Below, in pieces: positions 53,162 to 61,137 of a stretch of 64,000 nt of DNA. The translations under genes and the position numbers were made by a program. The DNA is taken from positions 1-64,000 of the forward strand of contig DASUXA010000032.1 in assembly GCA_036378155.1 (NCBI GenBank). The letters are read 5' to 3'. The number at the start of each line of letters is the position of its first letter. The first letter of the stretch is position 1. Below the pieces are notes generated by a model, which saw only the letters and a list, made by a program, of their open reading frames with translations, did not search any database and was not told where the DNA came from. The stretch is from DASUXA01 sp036378155. Its GTDB lineage: Bacteria; Actinomycetota; Actinomycetes; Mycobacteriales; Micromonosporaceae.

Positions 53162-54562
53162 TCACATGACCGGTACGTCCTCCTGAGGTGACGGTGACGC
53201 CACCGATGGTCGCGCCGCCCGACTCAGCCGGGCAACGGGATTTTCCGCTCGAGGTGTCGACGTCGCCGCCTCCGCCCGGTACAGCGCCGGTATCCAGGCG
53301 GCGTACGCCACCGGGTACAGCAGGTAGCCGAACCTGGTCGACGGCATCAGCAGGATCGCGACCGCGAGCCCGATCGCGCTGACCGCCGCCGCCCCGGCCG
53401 CGCTACTCGGCGGATGGCGTACCAGCCACCCGGCGATCGCCGATCCGCACGCGAGGAGCAGGACGGCGGCGACCACGTGTCCGCCGGGTACCCCCGACGC
53501 GATCAGGTGCCCCGGCAGCGGTGACCGGGCAGGGCTGACGACCAGCCCGTGACCGAGGGGGAACCGGACCGTGTTCTCGACGACCGCGTCGGGGTTGGCG
53601 AGCAGCGGCGGTACGAGCACCGCCAGCGGCACGCCGAGCGCGCCCAGGGCGTACCCGAGCGCTCTGCCGCGCTGCCGATGCGCGACGAGCACCAGCAGCA
53701 CCACCGCGACCGGCCAGGCGAACAGCTTCAGCGCCCCGGCTACCCCGACGGCGAGCCCCGCGGCGAGGTACCGGCGTCGGGCGGCGAGCGCCAGGGCGAG
53801 CAGGCACAGCGCCAGTACCGGCAGGTCGTCCCCGCCGGTCGCCATGGCGAGCGCGCAGACCGGCAGTACCGTCGCCGCCTGCGCCGCCCGCAGCAGAGCC
53901 GGGTGCGAGGTCGGCGCTGCCGGTAGCAGTCCCAGGGCGGCGACCACCGCGACGCCGGTGAGCAGGGCGAGGTAGATCCGCGCGTCGGTCCACCAGACGT
54001 CGCCGCCGAGCGCGCGGGGCAGTCCGAACAGCGCCATGCCCGGTTGGTACGGCAGGTACGCGGTCAACCGGGAGCCCGGCGGCAGCGCCGCGATCGCGTG
54101 CGATCCGAGGTACGGGGTGCCGCTGTCCCACAGTCGCCGTCCACTCTGTTCGATCACCGCCACCTCGTTCTGCGCCCGACCCGGCTCACCGTGCGCACGT
54201 TCCAGCGCCTCCACGATCAGCGGCAGCAGCCCCGCGAGCGCCCAGGCGACAGCGGCGATACCCGACCGGACGGCGGGTCTGCTGAGCGCGGCAGCCAGCG
54301 CGGTGCGACCCCGGGCGGCGAGCCCGAGCACCGTGACCAGCGCGGCTGCCAGGTACGCCGGGGTAGCGACCGTGCCCCACATCCGGTGGGGGGCAAGCGT
54401 GGAGTTCATCGCGGTCGCGGTCGCGAACGCGGCGGACGCGAGGTACAAGGCGAAGTCGACGGCGAGCGCCACGGCCGCCTGCCGGGCCGCCATCTGCCGG
54501 GCCGTCACCGTGCCCGCGATACCGCCTCTGACCTGTGCCGCTACCGCCGTCGCCTGCGCCAC
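53162..54562 (-). CDS. GT-C type membrane protein (GT87-like)
   Basis: This 466-residue protein has about ten membrane segments. An outside loop after the second or third segment reads NEVAVIEQSGRRLWDSGTPYLGSHAIAALPPGSRLTAYLPYQPGMALFGLP, giving the acidic-aromatic pattern of polyprenyl-phosphate sugar transferases. LPSTRFGYLL-type C-terminal sequence (MPSTRFGYLLYPVAYAAW) resembles the second substrate-loop of family 87. No signal peptide is seen. GTG 54562 is the start. It lies 18 bases downstream of the GGDEF-EAL gene and probably shares a transcript. Confidence 0.7.
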   Translation of the reverse strand: MAQATAVAAQVRGGIAGTVTARQMAARQAAVALAVDFALYLASAAFATATAMNSTLAPHRMWGTVATPAYLAAALVTVLGLAARGRTALAAALSRPAVRSGIAAVAWALAGLLPLIVEALERAHGEPGRAQNEVAVIEQSGRRLWDSGTPYLGSHAIAALPPGSRLTAYLPYQPGMALFGLPRALGGDVWWTDARIYLALLTGVAVVAALGLLPAAPTSHPALLRAAQAATVLPVCALAMATGGDDLPVLALCLLALALAARRRYLAAGLAVGVAGALKLFAWPVAVVLLVLVAHRQRGRALGYALGALGVPLAVLVPPLLANPDAVVENTVRFPLGHGLVVSPARSPLPGHLIASGVPGGHVVAAVLLLACGSAIAGWLVRHPPSSAAGAAAVSAIGLAVAILLMPSTRFGYLLYPVAYAAWIPALYRAEAATSTPRAENPVARLSRAARPSVASPSPQEDVPVM

Positions 54563-54580
54563 GGGGTCAGTTTCGCAGCG

Positions 54581-57097
54581 TCAGCCGGTCTCGTCGCGGC
54601 GTTCGCCGGTACGTCCCCGCCTGGCAGTGGGAAGCCTGATCACACTGCCCGACTCGTGCAGCGGGGTGGCGAGTACGCCGGGTCGACCGCCGCAGCCGCG
54701 CCGCAGCGTGGCGACGAGGCGGTGGGCGGGCATCGGTCGCCCGAACAGGTGCCCCTGCCCGGCGGGGCAGCCCAACTCCCACAGCGCGCGGCGTTGCTGC
54801 TCGCTTTCCACGCCCTCGGCGACGACGACCAGACCGAGACTGCGCCCGAGTTCGATGGTCGACCGGACCACCGCCTCCTCCGTGGGCGAGCCCATGCCGG
54901 CGACGAACGCGCGGTCGATCTTCAGTTCGTGTACCTGGACGCGGGCGAGCGTCGCCAGCGACGAGTACCCGGTGCCGAAGTCGTCGAGTGCGAGGCGTAC
55001 CCCGAGGTCACGCAGGGCGCGGAGGACGTGGTCGACGACGTCGAGCTGGCTCAACGTCAGCGACTCGGTCAGCTCGATGACCAGACGGTCGGCGGACACC
55101 CCTCGGGCTGCCAGCCGCTCCGCGACGACGTCCGGGTACGACGGGTCGAGCAGGCTGCGCGGCGACACGTTCACCGCCACCGGCAGGTCGAACCCGCTGT
55201 CCCGCCACGCGGCGGCGGCACGCAGCGCCTGGTCGAGGACCCCTTCGGCGAACGCCGGGAGCAGACCGGAGCGTTCCACCGAGTCGAGGAAGCGCTGCGG
55301 GTTGAGCGAGCCGCGGTCGGGGTGCAGCCACCGCGCCAGCGCCTCGGCGGCGATGACCTCGCCGCTGGTGAGGTCGACGATGGGCTGGAAGTTGACCACG
55401 AACTCGCTCTTGGCGACCGCGCGGGGCAGGTCTCCGCCGAGGGCCAACCGACCGACGTCGGCCGTGTCCCGTGCGCGGGCGTACACCGCGATCGCCTGTC
55501 CCTCGCGTTTCGCCTGGTACATCGCGACGTCGGCGCGGCGCAGCAGTTCCGCCACGCCGCCGCGTGCCGGGGCGCCAGCCACGCCCGCGCTCGCCTCCAC
55601 CACGATCCGCATGTCGTCGAGTACCACCGGCTCGTCCAGGCTGGCGAGGATGTTCCGGGCCCGGGGTACCGCAAGCGCCGGCGCGGGCAGCCGGGTGAAC
55701 AGGACGGCGAACTCGTCGCCGCCGAGCCGGGCGACCATGTCGTCGGGGGCGGCACGGTCGGCGAGCCGGCGCGCGATCTCGATGAGTACCCGGTCGCCCG
55801 CCGAGTGACCGAGCGTGTCGTTGATCTCCTTGAAGTGGTTCAGGTCGATCAGTACGAGCGCGACCGATCCCGCGTCGCCGCGTTCGTCGAGCACCTCGGC
55901 GGCATAGTCCTGCAGCCGGCGCCGGTTCGCCAGCCCGGTGAGCGCGTCGTGCGCGGCGGCATGGGCGTGCTGCTCGGCGAGCCGTTGGGTTTCCGCGAAG
56001 GTCGCGGCGTTGCGCAGCGCGGTGCACAGCGCCGCGGCGAACGTGCGCATGGTGTACCGCTCGCGGTCGGTGAGGTTCACTTCGCCCCGGAACCGCAGCC
56101 GAAGCTCGCCGATGTCCGCCTGACCGTCCTGGCTTTCCAGGGCGGTGGTGATCAGTCGCCCGGAGCGGAGCGGCGCCTCGCCCGGCGATCCGTCGAAGGT
56201 CACCCGCTCGCTGGTACCCCGGACCAGCCGGGGCGGGACGTTGCCCTGGCGGATCTCGATGTCGACCTCGTCGGCGGAGAAGAGTTGCGCCGCGCGGGTC
56301 ACCCCGGCGCGCAGTACCACGTCCAGGTCGACCTCGTTCAGTTCGTCCGTCGCCTGGGCGAGCTTCTGCCACGCCTCGCGTTCGGTACGGGCGCGCAGCC
56401 GGTTCGCGTAGGTCAGCTGGGAGGCCAGGATGAGGACCGGTAGGGCGACGATCAGCAGGTGGTCGAGTTGCCATACGGCCAGCGACGCCATCGCGACCAG
56501 GTAGTTTCCGGCAGGCGCGATCACCCGGAGCTGCCACTGCGCGGTGAGGCGTTCACGCACGGGGGTGCGGCTGGCCAGGGCGAGCACGGGCGCGGTCAGG
56601 CCGGCGTCGACGGCGGCGAGGCAGATCGCGGCGACGGCCAGCCGTGGCGCGAGCGCGGCGAAATCCGATGATCCGGGGTGCAGTCCGACCGCCAGCGCGG
56701 CCCCGGTTGCGGCGGCGGCGACCAGGGTGTCCTTGGCGACGTTGAATCCCGTTTTGATCAGCGGTTGCCGGGACGGGAGTTTGAGGGCGAACACCGCCAA
56801 CGTGGTGGCGAGGATCGGCCACGGTGCCGGCAGGATTCCGATCGCGAACAGCAGGGCCGCCGACATCGCGGAGATGCCTTCGCGGGTGGACCGGTAGCGG
56901 ACGTACAGCACGGCGGCTGAGCCTGCCGCGATCAGGGCGGTGGCCAGCACGAACGCGGTTCCGGACAGGGGCGTGCGCTGACCGGACACCGCATGGCCCA
57001 CGCCAACGAGCACAGCCGACGCGGAAACGACAACGAGACCGACGACCAGCCGCAGCTGTCTGTCGGTCGCGCTGTCGTTGGTGCTGATCAAGTCCAC
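54581..57097 (-). CDS. Membrane GGDEF-EAL protein (c-di-GMP turnover)
   Basis: The 838-residue protein has about seven membrane segments (1-240), a GAF-like sensor region (about 250-390), a GGDEF domain and an EAL domain. The GGDEF motif itself (ARLGGDEFAVLF) is intact. The EAL domain shows EALARWLHP, NVSPRSLLDP, IELTES, DDFGTGYSSL, LKIDRAFV and EGVESEQQ, the residues needed for metal and phosphodiesterase activity. The RxxD inhibitory site five residues before GGDEF is not in canonical form (APDDMVARLGGDEF). It could both make and degrade c-di-GMP. GTG 57097 is the start. Confidence 0.92.
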   Translation of the reverse strand: MDLISTNDSATDRQLRLVVGLVVVSASAVLVGVGHAVSGQRTPLSGTAFVLATALIAAGSAAVLYVRYRSTREGISAMSAALLFAIGILPAPWPILATTLAVFALKLPSRQPLIKTGFNVAKDTLVAAAATGAALAVGLHPGSSDFAALAPRLAVAAICLAAVDAGLTAPVLALASRTPVRERLTAQWQLRVIAPAGNYLVAMASLAVWQLDHLLIVALPVLILASQLTYANRLRARTEREAWQKLAQATDELNEVDLDVVLRAGVTRAAQLFSADEVDIEIRQGNVPPRLVRGTSERVTFDGSPGEAPLRSGRLITTALESQDGQADIGELRLRFRGEVNLTDRERYTMRTFAAALCTALRNAATFAETQRLAEQHAHAAAHDALTGLANRRRLQDYAAEVLDERGDAGSVALVLIDLNHFKEINDTLGHSAGDRVLIEIARRLADRAAPDDMVARLGGDEFAVLFTRLPAPALAVPRARNILASLDEPVVLDDMRIVVEASAGVAGAPARGGVAELLRRADVAMYQAKREGQAIAVYARARDTADVGRLALGGDLPRAVAKSEFVVNFQPIVDLTSGEVIAAEALARWLHPDRGSLNPQRFLDSVERSGLLPAFAEGVLDQALRAAAAWRDSGFDLPVAVNVSPRSLLDPSYPDVVAERLAARGVSADRLVIELTESLTLSQLDVVDHVLRALRDLGVRLALDDFGTGYSSLATLARVQVHELKIDRAFVAGMGSPTEEAVVRSTIELGRSLGLVVVAEGVESEQQRRALWELGCPAGQGHLFGRPMPAHRLVATLRRGCGGRPGVLATPLHESGSVIRLPTARRGRTGERRDETG

Positions 57098-57556
57098 CCC
57101 TGCAGGTCCTGGTTCATGGTGCTCACCGAGGACGGGGTGTTGTCAACCTGGCTGATTCGTTATCTGAGGGGCCGTGCCCGGTCGGTCGCTTACCGACCCC
57201 AAACCCAGTCGCGCATTTCGATCTCCTCGAGTGATCCGCAAACCAATCGCCGTTGCCGGTGGTCTTTTTGCTTTCCGTCACCGGCGCCGATACGAGAAAG
57301 GTAACCGCGGCTCGCGCATTTGTAAATTGCGAATTGTCGGTCGATGCGGCATCTGATAACTGCCGCAGAATCGGCCACGAATTGCGCGAGCGACGTCACG
57401 TTCTGTTACAAGCCGGTGAGGTGCTGCGCCGAGGTCGGGACAATCGTCACACGATCTTGCACGCTGTGTAATCAGATAAACAGCGCATCCTTCCCCGGAC
57501 AAACGGAGGAAAAGATCGGATGAACGGATGGGGCAATCAAGTGTGCCGCGCCGCAA
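57098..57556. other. Gene-free region, less GC-rich than surroundings
   Basis: This 459-base gap is flanked by the GGDEF-EAL gene and the TauE/SafE gene (both minus). The part at about 57240-57400 is noticeably A/T-richer than the window average (for example ttgtaaattgcgaattg). A 7-bp inverted repeat GCCGGTG/CACCGGC flanks a T5 run near 57260-57290. Short ORFs have mixed composition and no motif. The GGDEF-EAL promoter should lie here but is not assignable. Confidence 0.4.
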
Positions 57557-58279
57557 TCAGATCGATAAGGCGCGTGCCGCAGCCATGGCCGAGCATCCGA
57601 CGAGCGAAATCAACACTACCCATCGGTACTTACTAGAGTCAATGCGAGAGAAGACCTTGTCCCCGGTCAGCCAGCCCGCCGCCATCGCCGGCAGGCTGAC
57701 CGCGGTGACCAGGAGCACGGTCCGGGTGACCTGACCGGCGACCGTGAACCCGAGCAGGTTGACCACGCCGGTACCGGTGAAGACCGCCGCCAGGGTCGCC
57801 CGGAACGGCCGGGGCGGCCAGTCCAGCGACCGCAGGGTGGCGACCAGAGGCGGACCGTTCATGTTCGTCGCCGCTCCGAGTACGCCGGCGAGCAGACCCG
57901 CCCCGGCGACCGCGCCCGGATTGCCGGGCAACCGGGGCGACCGCCAGACGATCAGGGTGCAGCCGATCACCACGACCGCGATGCCGAGGGTCAGCAGTCG
58001 CGGGTTCAGGTCGCGCAGGATGAGTACCCCGAGCGGGATGGTGAGGATGGCCGTGCCGAGCAGCAGTGCCGCCGGTCGCCAGCGCACGTGGGACCGGTCG
58101 CGGGCAGCCGTCATGACCGACAGGGGGATGCCGACGAGGGCGGAACCGACCACGGCGGTACGCGGATCCGTGACGACGGCCAACAGCGGCACTCCAACCA
58201 GGGCAAACCCGAATCCGGTGACGGTCTGCGTGAGCGCGGCGAGGTACATGACGAGGAAGACGGCGGCGAGCGTGGTCAT
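57557..58279 (-). CDS. TauE/SafE family anion permease-like protein
   Basis: This 240-residue protein has about eight membrane segments (MTTLAAVFLVMYLAALTQTVTGFGFALVGVPLLAVVTDPR and onward), a duplicated half structure, and the motif GVLGAATNMNGPPLVATLRSLDWPPRPFRATLAAVFTGTGVVNLLGF, typical of TauE/SafE transporters (sulfite or sulfur compound export). Its substrate is unproven. GGGAG lies about 10 bases before ATG 58279; the frame stays open upstream but the added residues are not membrane-like. Divergent from moaC. Confidence 0.88.
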   Translation of the reverse strand: MTTLAAVFLVMYLAALTQTVTGFGFALVGVPLLAVVTDPRTAVVGSALVGIPLSVMTAARDRSHVRWRPAALLLGTAILTIPLGVLILRDLNPRLLTLGIAVVVIGCTLIVWRSPRLPGNPGAVAGAGLLAGVLGAATNMNGPPLVATLRSLDWPPRPFRATLAAVFTGTGVVNLLGFTVAGQVTRTVLLVTAVSLPAMAAGWLTGDKVFSRIDSSKYRWVVLISLVGCSAMAAARALSI

Positions 58280-58359
58280 CGCGTCAATTCTCCCGCTGTC
58301 GCGGCAGCCGGTCGGCTGCGGTACCCGTGACCTCACCGGTACCCGTCGGTGGCGGCTCG

Positions 58360-58365
58360 TAGGCT
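58360..58365 (+). promoter_or_regulatory. Minus-10 element, leaderless start of moaC
   Basis: TAGGCT is followed by 7 bases and then GTG 58373, supporting this start for moaC. Confidence 0.55.
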
Positions 58366-58372
58366 CGACAGC

Positions 58373-58855
58373 GTGGCTGAACTGACACATGTCGACGAGT
58401 CGGGCGCGGCCCGCATGGTCGACGTCTCGGGCAAGTCGGTGACGGTACGCCGAGCCGTCGCGGCGGGTCGCGTGGCGACCACGCCGGAGGTCGTCGACCT
58501 GCTGCGTCGCGACGCCCTGCCGAAGGGCGACGCGCTCGCGGTCGCCCGGGTCGCCGGGATCATGGGTGCGAAGCGGACACCGGACCTGGTACCGCTGTGC
58601 CACCCGATCGCGCTGCACGGCGTCACGGTCGACTTCGACCTGGCGGACGCCCACGTCGACATCGAGGTCGGCGCGAAGACCGCGGACCGCACCGGAGTCG
58701 AGATGGAAGCCCTGACCGCGGTGGTCGCCGCCGGGCTCGCCTTGATCGACATGGTCAAGGCGGTGGATCCGGCGGCCAGTCTCGAGCGGGTCCGGGTGCT
58801 GCGCAAGGAAGGCGGCAAGACCGGGCTGTGGACCCGACCGGAGGGGCGGCCGTGA
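58373..58855 (+). CDS. moaC: Cyclic pyranopterin monophosphate synthase MoaC
   Basis: This 160-residue enzyme acts with MoaA in the first step of molybdenum-cofactor synthesis, making cyclic pyranopterin monophosphate. It shows MVDVSGKSVTVRRAVAAG, GIMGAKRTPDLVPLCHPIALHGV and KTADRTGVEMEALTAVVAAGLALIDMVKAVD, with the conserved catalytic Asp-Lys region. GTG 58373 gives MAELTHVDESGAARMVDVS. It overlaps the next gene by 4 bases. moaA is not in the window. Confidence 0.95.
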   Translation: MAELTHVDESGAARMVDVSGKSVTVRRAVAAGRVATTPEVVDLLRRDALPKGDALAVARVAGIMGAKRTPDLVPLCHPIALHGVTVDFDLADAHVDIEVGAKTADRTGVEMEALTAVVAAGLALIDMVKAVDPAASLERVRVLRKEGGKTGLWTRPEGRP

Positions 58856-59430
58856 CCGGGGCGATCCGGGCGCGGGTCGTCGTCGCGTCCAACCGGGCGG
58901 CGGCCGGGGTGTACCCGGACACCAGTGGACCACTGCTGGTCGCCGGGCTGACCGAGGCGGGTTGCGCGGTGGAGGGTCCGGTGGTGGTACCGGACGGCGA
59001 GCCGGTACGCGACGCGCTGCGCGACGCGGTCGCGGACGGGATCGACGTCGTGGTGACCAGCGGGGGGACCGGGCTCAACCCGACCGACCGGACTCCCGAG
59101 ATGACCCGCGACGTGCTGGATTACGAGGTACCGGGCATCGCGGAGGCGATCCGGGCGCACAGCCGGGCGGCGGTGCCGTCCGCCGCGCTGTCCCGGGGGC
59201 TGGCCGGGGTCGCGGGCCGTACCCTGATCGTCAATCTGCCCGGCTCCACCGGCGGCGCGAAGGACGGGCTGGCGGTGCTCGGCCCGATCCTCGCCCACGC
59301 GGTCGACCAACTGCGCGGCGGCGACCATCCGCATCCCGTCGGCAGCGACCGTCGATCGGCGTCGCCGGCGGGTGGCGGCGGCCGCGATCACGGCGGTCCG
59401 ACGGACCCAACCGATAGGCTCGGCTCGTGA
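58852..59430 (+). CDS. mog: Molybdopterin adenylyltransferase MogA/MoaB family
   Basis: The 192-residue protein activates molybdopterin by adenylation before metal insertion. The MoCF-binding signature VVTSGGTGLNPTDRTPEMT is present, together with VNLPGSTGGAKDGLAVLGPILAHAVDQLRGG. GTG 58852 overlaps the moaC stop (GTGA), and its own end overlaps moeA (GTGA). Upstream in-frame sequence is the moaC gene read in another frame. The C-terminal 40 residues are Gly/Pro/Asp-rich. Confidence 0.93.
   Translation: MTGAIRARVVVASNRAAAGVYPDTSGPLLVAGLTEAGCAVEGPVVVPDGEPVRDALRDAVADGIDVVVTSGGTGLNPTDRTPEMTRDVLDYEVPGIAEAIRAHSRAAVPSAALSRGLAGVAGRTLIVNLPGSTGGAKDGLAVLGPILAHAVDQLRGGDHPHPVGSDRRSASPAGGGGRDHGGPTDPTDRLGS
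59415..59420 (+). promoter_or_regulatory. Minus-10 element inside mog, before moeA
   Basis: TAGGCT lies in the end of mog and is followed by 6 bases and then the moeA GTG 59427. moeA may have an extra leaderless promoter. Confidence 0.4.
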
Positions 59431-60659
59431 CCACAGCGGCACACTCCGACGCCCCGACCGCGACGCCGGTCCCGTGGGATCTCGCCCGCGAGGCGGCCCA
59501 TGCGGCGGGCGTCGCCGCGGCGCCTCCCCCGGTCGAGACGCCGCTCGCCGAGACCGACGGCTGTGCCCTCGCCCGACCGTTGACGACCCTGACCGATCTG
59601 CCGGCGTTCCCGACCTCGAGCGTGGACGGCTGGGCGGTGCGCGGTCCCGCGCCGTGGCGGATCGTGGGTCGCGTGCTCGCGGGCGACACTCCGCAGCCGC
59701 TGCCGCAGGACGGCACCTGTGTCGAGATCGCCACGGGCGCGATGGTGCCCGAGGGCGCCGAGCACATCGTGCGGATCGAGGAGTCCCGGGTCGCGGACGG
59801 CGCGGTGACCGGCACGCCCCGCCCGGTCCGTGAGTGGCGCGAGCCGGGCGAGGAGGCGCGCTGCGGCGAGGAACTGCTGCCCGCCGGCACGCCGGTGACG
59901 CCGGGCGTGATCGGGCTCGCCGCCTCCTGCGGGTACGACACGCTGCCGGTACGACCCCGACCTCGGGTGTCCGTGCTGGTCTTCGGGGACGAACTGCTTA
60001 CTTCGGGGCAGCCGGGCGCGGGTCGGGTACGCGACTCGCTCGGTCCGTCCGTGCCCGCGTGGCTGCGCCGGCTCGGTGCCCGCCCGCTGGGCACGATCGG
60101 GCCGGTCGAGGACACCCTCGAGGCGCACGTGGTCGCCATCGAGCAGGCGCTGCATGACGGCGCCGATTTGATCTGCACCACCGGCGGCACGATGCGCGGA
60201 CCGGTCGACCACCTGCACCCGGCGCTCGCCGCGCTCGGCGCCGACTACGTGGTGAACACGGTCGCGGTCCGACCCGGGTACCCGATGATGCTCGCTGTCG
60301 TGCCCGGTCCGGGCGGGCGTGCCCGGCTGCTCGCCGGGCTGCCCGGCAACCCACAGTCCGCGGTCGTGGCGTTGATGTCGCTCGTCGCGCCCGCGCTCGC
60401 GGGGCTCACCGGTCGGGCACTGCCGGAGCTGCCCCGGGTCCGGCTCGGCACCCCGATCCCCGGTCGCGGCGACTTCACCCATCTCGCCCTGGTCCGCGTC
60501 GACCGTTCCGACGGTCTCGCCTACCCGGTGGCGCATGTCGGCTCGGCGATGCTGCGCGGGTTGTCGGTGTCCACCGGGTTCGCGGTCGTCGCGCCCGGTC
60601 ACGAGGGCGAGATGCATCCGCTGGTACCACTGCCGCTCACCAGCGCGGAGTTGCCGTGA
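59427..60659 (+). CDS. moeA: Molybdopterin molybdenumtransferase MoeA
   Basis: This 410-residue enzyme inserts molybdate into adenylated molybdopterin. It shows LPAFPTSSVDGWAVRG, EIATGAMVPEGAEHIVRIEES, VLVFGDELLTSGQPGAGRVRDS, ICTTGGTMRGPVDHLHPAL and LLAGLPGNPQSAVVALMSLVAPAL, all in the usual order. It is coupled to mog (4-base overlap) and followed by moaE 46 bases later. Confidence 0.94.
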   Translation: MTTAAHSDAPTATPVPWDLAREAAHAAGVAAAPPPVETPLAETDGCALARPLTTLTDLPAFPTSSVDGWAVRGPAPWRIVGRVLAGDTPQPLPQDGTCVEIATGAMVPEGAEHIVRIEESRVADGAVTGTPRPVREWREPGEEARCGEELLPAGTPVTPGVIGLAASCGYDTLPVRPRPRVSVLVFGDELLTSGQPGAGRVRDSLGPSVPAWLRRLGARPLGTIGPVEDTLEAHVVAIEQALHDGADLICTTGGTMRGPVDHLHPALAALGADYVVNTVAVRPGYPMMLAVVPGPGGRARLLAGLPGNPQSAVVALMSLVAPALAGLTGRALPELPRVRLGTPIPGRGDFTHLALVRVDRSDGLAYPVAHVGSAMLRGLSVSTGFAVVAPGHEGEMHPLVPLPLTSAELP

Positions 60660-60705
60660 GCGGGAGGAGTGAGCGAGGCGACCCTGGGGAACGAGGAAGT
60701 AGATC

Positions 60706-61137
60706 ATGAGCGCACCCGCGACCAACGCCACCGCGACCATCACCGACCAGCCGCTCGACGTGCCCGGCTGCCAGCGCTCGGTCGCGCACCCGGCTGCCGG
60801 CGCGACCGTCTGCTTCGAGGGCGTGGTCCGCGACCACGATCATGGACGTACCGTCCGGTGGCTGGAGTACGAGGCACATCCGACCGCCGCGGCGGTGCTG
60901 CGCGAGGTCGCCGAGGAGATCGCCGCCGACCCTGAGGTGTACCGGGTCGCGGTCGCGCACCGCGTCGGACGCCTGGGGATCGGCGACGTCGCCTTGGTCG
61001 CCGCCGTGTCCACCGCGCACCGGGCGGCGGCGTTCGCCGCCTGCGCCCGGCTCGTCGACGAGGTCAAGGCGCGACTTCCGGTGTGGAAGCGGCAGGTCTT
61101 CGCCGACGGCTCCGACGAGTGGGTCAACTGCGCCTGA
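60706..61137 (+). CDS. moaE: Molybdopterin synthase catalytic subunit MoaE
   Basis: The 143-residue large subunit of molybdopterin synthase transfers sulfur to the pterin precursor with MoaD. Characteristic segments are GATVCFEGVVRDHDHGRTVRWLEYEAHPTAAAVL, VAHRVGRLGIGDVALVAAVSTAHRAAAFAACARLVDEVKARLPVWKRQVFADGSDEWVNC, including the active-site Lys in PVWKRQ. GAGGAAGTAGATC precedes ATG 60706. moaD is not present in the window. Its last 14 bases overlap the convergent glycosyltransferase-like gene. Confidence 0.95.
   Translation: MSAPATNATATITDQPLDVPGCQRSVAHPAAGATVCFEGVVRDHDHGRTVRWLEYEAHPTAAAVLREVAEEIAADPEVYRVAVAHRVGRLGIGDVALVAAVSTAHRAAAFAACARLVDEVKARLPVWKRQVFADGSDEWVNCA

Noticed and set aside
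53562..53926. Possible riboswitch or RNA gene in GC-rich intergenic and genic areas of the right half
   Set aside because: No conserved riboswitch core (for example molybdenum cofactor, TPP, cobalamin) could be recognised; the moaC upstream gap of 93 bases is too short for a Moco riboswitch.
54036..56443. Long plus-strand frames opposite the GT-C and GGDEF-EAL genes
   Set aside because: Both are mirror frames of genes with intact catalytic motifs on the minus strand.
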